Source: Bryoerythrophyllum caledonicum (lineage: Eukaryota > Streptophyta > Bryopsida > Pottiales > Pottiaceae). Taken from it: 64,000 nt of DNA. How positions within the stretch are numbered: position 1 is the stretch's first letter; every line of letters begins with the position of its first letter. The stretch lies in contig OZ020519.1 of the NCBI GenBank assembly GCA_963971425.1, positions 8,386,028-8,450,027 of the forward strand, given 5' to 3'. The notes under the pieces were generated by a model. It ran no database searches and was not told the origin of the DNA. It saw only the letters and a program-made list of their open reading frames with translations. The translations under genes and the position numbers were made by a program. This document shows, one piece after another, positions 26,197-36,217 of the stretch.

Positions 26197-26847
26197 CTGC
26201 ACAAATGATAATTTACAAGTCAAGCATCAAACCTTTGTTATAAAGTGCAAAAGTTCACAACAGATTATGGCAACCCTTGAGTAGGACATAGTTGGGGAAA
26301 TCCTAAACTCTTGTCTGAAGAAGGAAGTGGTAAGAGGTAGGATAAAAGGGATAAGCATCCCAGGAATAGAAAACACCCAAGTGTAAACACAATATGTTGA
26401 TGAAACATCCTTCACGTTAGCTGCAGAGCAGGTAATTCTGAATACCATTGAGACATTGGGGACTTTTTGTGAGGCAATTTGGACTAATAATGAACCCTGA
26501 CAAGTCAACTGCATACTATTGAGGAAGTGCTGTGCAACCTCGACCTATGTGACTAGAAAGTAACCTTTAGGCGGTTGGGAAAATGCCTAGAAAAGGGTCA
26601 GAAGCTTGTATGAACTGCATAATTTGGGGCGACGCTTGACGAATAACGAACATTACGTAAATAGATTTACTGCAATCAGATATCGTCCACATCGCTAGAT
26701 CGGCCGTTCGGACAACAACCAGTGTCCATGGCTTGACACACGAATATATTATTTACTAACATAAAAAAATATGGTTGATCGCTCCAAGCTGAGATCACGT
26801 GTTCATGTCTCAACCTGCAGAACTACCGGCAACTGCACACTCACACA

Positions 26848-28058
26848 CTAGTACTTTGTCACGGTCTTTGTGTGCTCTATCCCACAGACGTCCTTCACCT
26901 TGTACACAGCCTTGAACACCCTCCCATTTCTGTAGAAGTTCTTCGGGGTCAACACTTTCTCCCCACTTCTACACTTGCACCTTGCCTTGACGGCCCCGCG
27001 GCTAGAGCTGAAGGTGACCCGGTCCTCCAACGTGATCTTCTGATTCTTCGTGACCTCCGAATACCCGCATTGCGCAGTAAGGGTGCGTGTCATGCTGCAG
27101 CACGGCCTGGGGTTCGGGCGCCTCAAACTATCGTGCACCTTCACTTGCAGGTCTTTGCCACAATTATCCTTGGCTGTGTACTTGTTCTTGTTTGGAAGAG
27201 GACTTGCAGGGCAGAGGCTGATGTCCTTCACAGGAGAACCCTTCCATTTAAACGTCACCTTCTTCTTGTCGCACTGGCAGACTCGTGGAGGAGGGGGTGG
27301 GGAGCGGGGAGGCGGGGGTGAGGGAGTAGGAGGCGGGGGTGAGGGAAGGCCACCGAGAGTGTAGCAGAAGGCGGCATGGCCCAAGACACAAGGCAGGCCA
27401 CTCGAGACATTCGTGGGTGTAGTCGGTATGTCGTCCGAGGAGACATTACAGTAGGCGCTGTCGCAAGAGCCGAAACCCACGAAGATACCAGACACGAAGT
27501 TCACCGCCGTCGGACCAAAAGTCGAGGTGACTGTGCCGTTGTCATCATAGACTAATAATCTAGTGCCATCGACACAGTCAGCTACACACGCACCAATGCC
27601 TTCACAATCAGGACCCCCCCCACCGATACCATTTGTTCGGCATAAGACGGACCCACCGACGCAGATTGGATCATAATCCAGACTGTTGTTGCCCTCATAA
27701 GCGACGCCGCCTCCAGGGCAGGTGAAATCGGTTGAAGGAAGATCTGCTCACAATGAAACGATCATGATCAAGCACAATTTTAAGCAAGATCGACCTTGAC
27801 ACCACAGGACCACAGGCACACAGTCGCACCAAACAGTACCAAAGTAATGGACATCGGTAGGGCACAACGCACAGTGACGGCCATCTTCGTCTGTAAACGT
27901 AACCAAAGCAGGCGGACATCGTCCTGATCTCAGACAGAAGTAGTTCCACAGGTGACGGCGAGGCAACATCGAGGACCAACACACGTACCTTCTTGGCCGT
28001 TGCACAGGGCGAGTCCTCCAATGGCCAAGGCCAGGAGCAGCGCGAGCTTGCTCATCAT
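26848..28058 (-). CDS. Secreted proline-rich, cysteine-rich protein, copy A, intact
   Basis: A two-exon gene: exon 1 at 27989-28058 and exon 2 at 26848-27743, with a GT-AG intron of 245 bp. Coding length is 966 nt (321 aa plus stop). The N terminus MMSKLALLLALAIGGLALC is a clear signal peptide. The middle has many Cys (a GG-rich segment, then CVADCVDGTRLLVYDDNG), then a Pro/Ser linker (roughly residues 155-175) made of imperfect 7-aa repeats. The C-terminal 130 residues are basic and Cys-rich (CQCDKKKVTFKWKG, CCSMTRTLTAQCGY, CKCRSGEKVL). I do not recognise the family. The layout suggests an apoplastic or cell-wall protein. The gene is GC-rich in an AT-rich setting and lies antisense inside the P450 intron. 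Copy B has a frameshifted sister. The start is the first of two adjacent ATGs. Confidence 0.8.
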
Positions 28059-28399
28059 TGCAACAGGCCAGTCCTGATCCGTTCCTTTCAGACGTTCTGG
28101 AGGATATGTTGAATGAGAGGTGAGCTGCAGGGAACGTCCAGTGCGGACTGTTAAGTACTCACACAGGGGTCCTTGTGGGTCCAGGGAACGATGCTTATCG
28201 TCAGCGCCTCAGCGCCGAGTCTAAACTCCGCGCACTGTGCTGTGTAGTGGGCATGGTTATTTGCAGTATGTAGTAGCACGGTCAGGAATATCATCGGCAA
28301 AAATAGAAACACTGACTTCGATACGATCGAGATATTGCACTAGACTCCTGGGAAGAGTGGCCAGGACACTCCAGCATGGTAATTTTGCATGATTATGTT

Positions 28400-28973
28400 G
28401 GAGCACCGTATTCCTTGCACACGGTCGTTGCGGAGCTCCGGAGTCGCTGCCCGGGCAACTGCGGGGAGAAAATTCTGTCGTTCCCGATACCCGGGAGATA
28501 CCCGGTCAGTCGCGGTGGTCCCGCCCAAACCCTATCCAACGCAGCCTCATTATCCCGCATTCTCTCTCGTTCGCCTAGCGTCCATCTTCCTGCTCCGCTC
28601 CCGCTCCACTCCGCTCCGGCTCCGCTCTAACTCACCCCGGCTCTGACTCACCGAAACCCTCACGTCTTGAGCTTCTTCTTCATCAATCTAATACATCTTG
28701 GAACAGTCACCGAAACCCTCACGTCTCCAGCTTCTTCTTCATTAATCTAACACATCTTGGAGCAGTCATTGCACAGGAGATCGGGCTATGGAGCTAAGAA
28801 AGCTGTGCAATCATCCGTTCTTGTGTGACGGACTTGAGGAGAGCATTTTGTCCAAGTGTCGCTCAGTCCATGTACTCTCCTCCCTTAGTTCTTTGACTTT
28901 CTGCAACAGATCTTTGGTGAAAGCATTTGATAAGCTGATGTCGATGTGGGTTGGTGTGCCGTAGGATGGCCTG
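28400..28973 (+). repeat. Left terminal inverted repeat of the Pack-MULE
   Basis: 574 bp, inverse of 30800-31324. It contains a GC-rich outer part, a tandem duplication of about 59 bp (28649-28707 and 28708-28766) that the other arm lacks, and at its inner end part of the captured helicase exon. Confidence 0.88.
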
Positions 28974-29359
28974 AGTGCATCAACTTGGTTGAGACGCTCC
29001 TTTCTCAGAGCTCTAGAAAAATTGTAGTCATCGACAAGCTTTTGCCGAAGCTCAAAGAAGCAGGTCGTCGTGTTCTCATCTTCTCTCAGGTGTGTCACTT
29101 ATGGTTCATTAGTTTGTGATTAGTTGAGACATTCCTGACTCATCAAGGTGCATTCTCCGATTGTCTGTGTCTTCCTTCTCATGGGAGTAAAAATATATAG
29201 GTGGAGTCTCTACATGTCTTGTCTGCAATTTATATTGTTCTCACATACCGATGGATTTCTCAGTCCACGATGATGCTCGACCTTTTGGAAGACTACGTTC
29301 TTGCTGAGGGGTACTCTTATGAGCGCATCGATGGCAAGATACGCGGTTCTGATTGCCAG
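28791..29359 (+). pseudogene. Captured CHD/SNF2-type chromatin remodeler fragment
   Basis: Two exons of an SNF2-family helicase C-terminal lobe. The first region (28791-29089) starts ELRKLCNHPFLCDGLEESI and ends KLLPKLKEAGRRVLIFSQ just before a GT. The second exon (29264-29359), after an AG, reads MLDLLEDYVLAEGYSYERID and ends before a GT. These motifs are typical of CHD-type ATP-dependent nucleosome remodelers. The stretch between the two motif groups of the first region does not match the family and has a stop, so the piece is not functional. The intron is retained, so genomic DNA rather than cDNA was captured. The first motif is also present, inverted, in the right arm of the MULE. Confidence 0.85.
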
Positions 29360-29516
29360 GTTAGCAAGGAAAATAATCTTCGTCATGAAGAATTTGGCTC
29401 TTCTTTGATGCAACTTTACCGGCTAATCTACTATTGCTCTTGTACTTTCATAGCGTTGTTTTCTTTGAGACTTTTATTTTATGGTTTACTGAATACAGTT
29501 GCTGTTGCGTTGGTAG

Positions 29517-29657
29517 AATGGATTCTTTGAAATCAAGAGCAACATCAGCGTGGATGCGGATCCCGACGTCACATACGAAATTTTGACGGATCACGAGAAG
29601 AACCCCGACATCTTCAAGACCATACTGCCTGTGCACCTAGAGTTTCGTGCGATGTAG
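29517..29657 (+). pseudogene. Captured START/polyketide-cyclase-like exon (tentative)
   Basis: After a splice acceptor, 46 codons run to a stop and contain VDADPDVTYEILTDHEK. This resembles the first strand and helix of plant polyketide cyclase/START-like lipid-binding proteins (pattern VDADxxxxYxILTD). The match is short. It does not belong to the CHD fragment, so the MULE probably picked up at least two genes. Confidence 0.4.
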
Positions 29658-30799
29658 TGATGAGGTTTCAAGATGAGGTGTATTGGTAGAACAGTGCTAC
29701 AGCCTACATCTGCTCACTTTGTGTCACTCTCTCGGCCATCTGTAATTACATATACGGCAAGGAATATTTTTCGTAAATTAGCTTCTGCAACTTGCATTGA
29801 AAGAATTCCTCACGATGCTCTTTGGTTTGGTTAGGTTTGGTGCTTCTTGTTGGTGTTTAGGTTTACAGTTTGTTTTCCCATGGGTAGCAGCCTCATCTAC
29901 CTACAGTCCTTTCTGCATGTTGCAAAAAGTTTCCAACTCTTTATTAGGTCTCCACATTCGAAATGTTTGTTCTTACTTTTAACGTTGTATTCTGTGTTTG
30001 ATTTTAAGTTGACGGGTAGTATGTCCTTTACGGGTAGCCGCGGTTGTGGCGTCATCAGAGTTTTTTTACCTGATCAAAATGAGCACTTGATGATGTGTTC
30101 AGCGTTAATTATCATCTACTTGTTTGAAGAACACAACTAGCAAGTGATTCTTCTCGACAAAACAATAATATCCAGAAGGATGTGGAGAGTGATAGAAACA
30201 TACCATGGAGGGTGAGAAACCGAACTTGTTTCTGAGGTGTATCAGGATTCACCTTCACACAACGAGCCGCTTCGAATGCAGGTAAACTGGCTAGCTGGTC
30301 ATCATCCCAGAACCATTAGCAAAGAAAATAAAAAAGACAGAAAAGTAGATAACGCACCATTCTCCATCTAAATATAAAACCAACTGAACAAGAATCTAGT
30401 CATGCCATAATAATTCCCAACCATTGCACATTTCTTCACAAAATATGGACAACGGTTGGTTATCCATCACGCAAATGAAGAAGGTGTTTATCTCAAATAA
30501 CACGTCCTACGAAACAAACAACTCTCCACTGCAGAGTTCATGTTTTATTTATTTTACATAAAAGCTAATGCATTGCCATAAATGCGCTCAACAGCACAAG
30601 ATTGTTACAGAGCATCATAGCATTCTCCTCTTCTCCACCCAAAACAACAATAAAATTCAGGTCACGGCATTGTGAGGAGTGTGGGCAGAGCTATAGCCCA
30701 ATGTTATCAAAGAACATGAGATAATTCAACTCAGCGGAAGGAACTCTTATGCATACAAACCCTGAGACAACATTGACCTTTAAAATCCATTCTTAGAGG

Positions 30800-31324
30800 T
30801 CAGGCCATCCTACGGCACACCAACCCACATCGACATCAGCTTATCAAATGCTTTCACCAAAGATCTGTTGCAGAAAGTCAAAGAACTAAGGGAGGAGAGT
30901 ACATGGACTGAGCGACACTTGGACAAAATGCTCTCCTCAAGTCCGTCACACAAGAACGGATGATTGCACAGCTTTCTTAGCTCCATAGCCTGATCTCTTG
31001 TGCAATGACTGCTCCAAGATGTGTTAAATAGAAGAAGAAGCTCAAGGCGTGAGGGTTTCGGTGAGTTAGAGCGGAGCCGGAGCGGAGTGGAGCGGGAGCG
31101 GAGCCGGAGCGGAGTGGAGCGGGAGCGGAGCCGAAAGATGGGACGCTAGGCGAACGAGAGAGAATGCGGGATAATGAGGCTGCCTTGGATAGGGTTTGGG
31201 CGGGACCACCGCGACTGACCGGGTATCTCCCGGGTATCGGGAACGACAGAATTTTCTCCCCGCAGCTGCCCGGGCAGCGACTCGGGAGCTCCGCAACGAC
31301 CGTGTGCAAGGAATACGGTGCTCC
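30800..31324 (-). repeat. Right terminal inverted repeat of the Pack-MULE
   Basis: 525 bp, inverse of 28400-28973, including the ELRKLCNHPFLC codons on the minus strand. Relative to the left arm it has a short duplication of a ggagc-rich stretch near 31070-31130 and a few substitutions, so the arms have diverged somewhat. Confidence 0.88.
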
Positions 31325-31654
31325 GATTATGTTGGCTCGGCCACTTTCTATTCTAATTCGAGCGCCTGTCACTCCCGCCCCATTTGGAATTACAGATGTC
31401 GACACCCTCTTTTTGGTGTTTTGGGGCACAATATAACCGGGGTTGACTTGTTGCAGATACACGAATCTCTTGAGTGGCCGGTTCCGGCGGGCGTTTTCGT
31501 CTATTTGCGTGTTACCACTTTGCATGTAACTCTTGATTAAATGTGTTCCAAAACAAGCACAGATGAATGAAACACGAGCCTTACAGAGGAGAAGTGACTA
31601 CAGTATACTGTACTGTTGCGTGGCGACCTGCAAATAATGTTTCTGCCGATATGA

Positions 31655-32200
31655 GAGCATCGCCAGCACTACAACGCGGAACTGACGCGGTAGTAGTACG
31701 GTACATCCCTTTACCGCGTCAGTTTGCGTGGCATGGGAATAGATGTGGCGGGGTGAGCTAGCTGCTCCACAGCAACACTCTCTACTCTGTCAACACAGCA
31801 AGCTGCCACGTCATCAATGAGCTGCCACGTCAGCAACGAGCGGTGACTAAAGGTTCTGGAGAGCATGAAGTCTCTGTGCGATTTGGGTAGTGGCTGCGTC
31901 CTTCTATTTTTTCTTGATTTTGGGTTTTTGGTGAGTGAGTTCCAATGGAACAACGGAGAGAAGAGTTGTGCAAGAACTTGCAAGCGGAACTTGAAGATGA
32001 TGAGTGAGAGGAGCAAGTTTGGGCTATGCTTGTGGCTCAAATGGGAGAGTTTGAAGATGAAGAAGAGAAAATGAGAGCTGGAGGGAGTAGGCGAGGAAGA
32101 GTAGCCGATGTTGATAGGAATTTGACAGGGGTCATGAGCGCATCTACCAAATTTCGGTCCTGTGATGTTTAGACGCCGTTTCCGAATGAGGAGGGAGTGA
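31655..32200 (+). mobile_element. PIF/Harbinger transposon fragment, copy A
   Basis: It begins gagcatcgccagcacta, similar to PIF/Harbinger ends. From about 31944 it encodes an acidic Glu-rich segment (EEQVWAMLVAQMGEFEDEEE). In copy A a stop (tga near 32006) and the loss of the DYFS segment damage it; copy B keeps the family signature HDYFSDNPSFGPVMF and HFRM in a shifted frame. The transposase stops just after that motif, with no catalytic core, and P450-derived sequence follows. It is an old truncated relic in the P450 intron, shared by A and B. Confidence 0.7.
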
Positions 32201-33107
32201 CGTTCACGACACCCAACCGCCACGTTCATGACGCGCCAAAGAACGTCGAGATGACGAGAGTTATGTCCCAGACTTCGTCGACGTGCTCCTGCAGACGCCC
32301 CTCAAAGATGGCGAGACGCTACCAGATCGAAACATCAACTCAGTACTCGGGGTAAGATCGATCCACTGGACGTTAAGCTCGCCTCTAGTGTTCATGGGAA
32401 AGTAAAAATCCTCACATATGGCGATCGGTGATCAGGATATGCTGCTCGCCGGGACGAGTACAATAGCCACGACGCTGGAATGGGGAACGGCGGAGCTGAT
32501 GCTGCAACCAAAGCTGATGGCACGTCTTTGGTCGGAGCTGGACGCCGTGGTCGGCACCGGGTGCCTGGTGCAAGAGTCAGACATCCCCAACCTGCCATTC
32601 CTGCAAGCTGCGATGAAAGAAACCTTCCGCCTCCATGCCACGGTTGGCGTCCCTCGCGAGGCCACTCAGGCGTTTACGTTTCGAGGGTACAAGGTGCCGA
32701 AGCAGACCCAGCTGATCCTCAACTTCCACGCCATCCACCGCGACCCGGACGTGTACGAGGATCCGGACGCGTTCAACCCGGATCGGTTCGTGGACAGGCC
32801 CGAGGTGAACCACCTCTCTGGATTCGACTCCTACGAGCTCATTCCGTTCTCGGTTTAGGCCGCTTGTGCCCGGCGGCGAACCTCGGCAACACGATGGTGA
32901 CTTCCATCCTGGCGCACCTTGTGCACAGCTTCGAGTGGAGGATGCCGGACGGAGAATCAGCCCCGGACTTGACTGAGAAACACGGCTTAGGTACCGGCAT
33001 GCAGTCGCCGCTACGCTTGCTTGCCGCACCTCGAGCTTCTGCGTTCCTGTATTAATATCTACATTCAGGAACACAGGCGGAATACTAATATTTCTAGCCA
33101 ATTTAAA

Positions 33108-33146
33108 ATGCTAATCTAGAAGTAGATACCACTTCTAGATTAGCAT
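33108..33146. repeat. Perfect 16-bp palindromic hairpin after P450-A
   Basis: atgctaatctagaagt (33108-33123) is perfectly inverted at 33131-33146 around a 7-base loop. It lies 53 bp beyond the P450 stop. It could be a tiny foldback or a rearrangement scar. No function is assigned. Confidence 0.7.
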
Positions 33147-33228
33147 GGATATTGTTGGACAATGTTGGAATCCAATTATGAAATTTGCTTTTAACTGTCT
33201 TGAACCAACATAAGTGATCACGTCTTAA

Positions 33229-34602
33229 CCCCTAAGGTACCGTGGCAGTTTTACACCAAAAACACTTCAAACTAAATGGATTCTATAGTGCAACGAATAA
33301 AGAAGGTAACAAAAACTTCGATTTTTAGTTCTGACCGTAGGATCTCAGTAAAGGCTTATTAAGTAATATATATACAAAATTTCATAAACTTTGACCGCAA
33401 GGATTAAAAGATAATAGTGTTTGAAGTCAAGCAAATGGTTCATTTTCGTCCTTGCGTTTAGTGGATCAGCAGACTTTGACTTTAGTTGGTGTCAAAAATT
33501 TCCACTACAGAAGGTCTAAATCTATTACCATCTTGTTAAGCATGATGTTAGCTCTTTACACACCAATTTTTAGAGGTGGGTGTTGCATATTCAAAACAAG
33601 TGTGCAAGGAGTGGAGGCTCAAAATTTGTTAATTCACACTTTATTTTTTTTTTAACTTAATATGTTTTCGATTGATAATCCGAATGATTAATGTGAAGGT
33701 TTACATTACATATTGATGTGGAAAAAATAAAAAGTGAAAAATATGAAGATCTCTAGGTTTTATGTGGAAAAGAAGAAGTTTTTTTGGTACCTTGCCCGAC
33801 AATGAGTGACAATGTGTGTAAATGTTTGACTTGGGTTGGTATGTTATTTTTTACTAAAGACAAGAACTGTTTTTTGACAATTGAGATATTCGTAATGGGA
33901 ACCGGTCTTTTGTCCTCCTTTTTTCATGCAAAAGAGAATCTAATCCGTATTTGAGTGTAGCCGCAAAGTAATCCTGTGAAATAAATTCAGGATTTGAGGG
34001 TTTTATGGAGGTGTTATTTATGGCAAAAATGGCACAAATCTCCCAAAAACAAACAAGATTATTGTTGAACGTCATGACACTCTGGCATATATCCTACAAT
34101 CCTAGAGTTGTGCATGACTTGAAGGGTATGAGTTTGCTTTAAATAAACGCCAAGCTCAAACTGGAGTTTGGGGATTCTAGGGCTCAAAAACCAATCTATC
34201 CAGTGTTCTATTCAAGGTCTACTGTGAAACCCTGCCAGTGGACTCGGCGACCCTGGCTTTTCCAGTTTACAGGTTAGAAACTGAGGATTTGGGGTACTTT
34301 GCGGATAACTCCAATATGAAGGGAAATAATATTACTTGCAAGTACTGAAAATCTCACTTTCAATAGAGTGTCCTATCAAAAGTTTTTGGAGGTGCCCGAG
34401 GTGCCTGCCCTCCCCATTTTAAAATTCAAAACCCTATAATTTTTTCATCAAATGTCCAATTTAGGAAAAAATTGTTTTCCCACTAAGGTCTTCCTAATGT
34501 CTTTCTATAGTAAAATTTCAAAGAAGAATGTTGGAAATTGACACGATAGGAATGTGACCAAACGTTCAAAAAGCCCTTTTTGGACACTTGGTACTTTAGG
34601 GG
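33229..34602. mobile_element. Candidate piggyBac-like non-autonomous element
   Basis: A 1374-bp stretch begins cccctaaggtacc and ends ggtactttagggg, a 13-bp inverted repeat with one mismatch, and is bounded on both sides by ttaa (33225-33228 and 34603-34606). TTAA targets with CCC...GGG ends are the piggyBac hallmark. No transposase is recognisable inside. No empty site is available here because this spacer occurs only once, so the call rests on the ends. Confidence 0.5.
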
Positions 34603-34797
34603 TTAATTGCGTCTGTTGTAAATCACTAATAATGTCTCCAATAAGGCCATCATTCAGAACCAAAGCAGCTGATGTTTACTACCGACTTGGAAACCTACAC
34701 AAAATCCTGTGACTATGATGAACTCTGGCAGCAGTTTCGTGTATGAGTTCTTCCCACACGTACTCTGAACCATAGTGTTCCTTCGGGTCTTGTGGTA

Positions 34798-35432
34798 CAC
34801 TGATAATGTTCATTAGTGTTATGGCACCAACAGTGTAACTACCCCTATGACTTGACTTTCACTAAATGTCAATTTGTTTACATTTAGTGTTTAATGTCAA
34901 AAAAATCAGCCTAACAAAATTGCTCATAACTTTTGCATCACCGCGAACTTGAAGATGTACCGTATACCGATGGAATCTCCTTGAAAAAACACATAAGTTG
35001 GTCACCTCACTCGATAGAATTGGTGCGAAACTGATAAAGATGTGCCTCCTCAAACTTTCAACCAAAACTCAAGAAATCTGCCCAAAAATATTCGCTATAG
35101 CTTTTTATTTAAGACGAATTTGAAGATGGGTAAGGTGCCATTGAAAGCGTCTTTTCAAATCAATTTAGATAGGCACAAAAAAATCTCAAATTGGACAAAA
35201 ATTGCCCCCGAAATCATCATTTGGCATTTGGCAAGATTTGGGTGACTTGCAATGAATTGTTACATAACCAACACTAAATGTCAATATGTTAAAATGTAAC
35301 AAGGGAAAAAGTTACAGAAATTGGCATTTAGTGTTTAAATTGACATTTAATGTAGTTACATTAGTAGGATAGTTGACATTTAGCGTTCGAGTTTGTAAAT
35401 AGTGTTGCGAACACTAATGAACATTATTGGTG
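34798..35432. mobile_element. TA-flanked inverted-repeat element (MITE)
   Basis: 635 bp with terminal repeats cactgataatgttcatta and its near-perfect inverse at 35410-35432, bounded by TA on each side (34796-34797 and 35433-35434). Subterminal copies of a cactaaatgtca motif occur in both orientations (about 34860-34895 and 35270-35385). There is no coding capacity. TA targets fit the Tc1/mariner superfamily, but the ends do not match the Tc1 element found elsewhere in this window. Confidence 0.65.
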
Positions 35433-35434
35433 TA

Positions 35435-36217
35435 GTAGTTGATTGGTGATGGAAGTTAACTTGATTCTTCATAGAGGCCTAATATTTTTATTATTTAATC
35501 CCCTTCACTAGGATTGTTTAGGAATGCTAAATTGTACTGAAGGTACATTCTGACACTAAAAATTTCTAATTTGAATTTTGAGGTATTTTAGAGAGTTAAT
35601 GATCAAAAACAAATTACACCATATTGGAGATAGCTTCCTCTACCAACCATCAAAAGTGTAAAAAAAATCAGTTTCAATTTTTTTTTATTAAATTCCCCAT
35701 TTATAGCGATTTTAGTGGATGAAAGTAAATATTGATTATAGATGGCAAATTGTTCTTGGACCCTAGGATCCATTCTAAGTAATGTCAACCATTCCACCAA
35801 ATTCAATCATGTAATTCTCCTCATTTATGTACCATTAAAATATATATCTTCCGTATATATGACAGTGTGACATCAAAAGTGGAGTACCGTAGTGCGCTTA
35901 TACCCATCAAGCACATGCATCATTGTCAAATTCTGATCAGGTCCGAACTTAGTCTCTTATCATACAACAATTGAATATAAGAGAGTAAATGAGACACCAC
36001 AACATACCCCATCAAAGACCTTACCCGATACAGTAATGGACATTATATTCATAAAAATGGCAAAAAAATCAGTTACAAACTTGAGGAGATGAGCTATCTA
36101 CTAGAGGAGCTGACTGTTTTACTTCCATTCGGGAATGCTTCTCTTTTTCACAAAACAACTATCAATTTTGCCCTTACGAATGAACTGCTGTAGGACCAAG
36201 ACTATGTTTCACCAATA
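35435..36217. other. Spacer before block copy B
   Basis: AT-rich unique DNA with nothing recognised. Similarity to GCP2 begins at about 36205-36218 (gtttca, a 6-base difference, then ggatgatgg), marking the A/B duplication junction inside GCP2 exon 4 or its acceptor. Confidence 0.6.

Larger units (their letters stand above)
28400..31324. mobile_element. Pack-MULE (Mutator-like element carrying gene fragments)
   Basis: A 2925-bp insertion starting ggagcaccgtattcc and ending in its inverse, flanked by the 9-bp duplication gattatgtt (28391-28399 and 31325-31333). Copy B has a single gattatgtt at 52532-52540 with the same flanks and no element, which proves both the insertion and the 9-bp duplication typical of Mutator. 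The terminal inverted repeats are very long (about 525-574 bp) and no transposase was found. The interior carries a CHD/SNF2 helicase fragment and a probable START-like fragment, so it is non-autonomous. It lies in the P450 intron between the secreted-protein gene and the Harbinger fragment, and is specific to copy A. Confidence 0.93.
12809..33055 (+). pseudogene. Cytochrome P450 (71-clan-like), copy A, broken and split by insertions
   Basis: P450s are ER-anchored heme monooxygenases. The start (ATG 12809 or in-frame 12821) leads to a hydrophobic anchor (VTTSLAVLLVTLVACYLAL) and a proline hinge (LPPGPVAWPVVGN). Pieces: exon 1 at 12809-12831 and 18335-18533, exon 2 at 18750-18774 and 24289 to about 24570, exon 3 ending at 32351, exon 4 at 32436-33055. 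Seen in order: FRHHDANFLDRPRSMSFD, YWRQLRKICISQLF, DFVDVLLQTPLKDGE, I-helix LAGTSTIATTLEW (Ser where Asp/Glu is usual), KETFRLH (ExxR) and FNPDRFVDR. Lesions: a frame change in exon 1 after RTEL, TAG at 24497-24499, TGA after DVKN at the end of exon 2, and a damaged heme loop near 32858 with a frame change. The exon 1 frame change and the TGA recur in copy B. The segment between exons 2 and 3 is missing or unrecognised. Substrate unknown. Confidence 0.88.

Noticed and set aside
26872-27321. 149-codon plus-strand ORF conserved in A and B
   Set aside because: It is opposite the Cys-rich C domain of the secreted protein and its conservation follows from that gene. Its own composition is not protein-like.
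28811-29098. 95-codon minus-strand ORF in the MULE (NAFTKDLLQKVKELREEST)
   Set aside because: It looks coding-like, but the plus strand at both ends encodes clear helicase motifs. I could not assign it to a family, so it is left as a possible but unsupported frame.
30201-30290. Possible third captured exon in the MULE, minus strand, ending VRFLTLHG before a GT
   Set aside because: Resembles the first strand of FSH-type serine hydrolases, but the match is only a few residues.
33854-34075. Minus-strand ORF as a piggyBac transposase remnant
   Set aside because: No DDD-type or zinc-finger motif is visible, so it gives no support to the element call.
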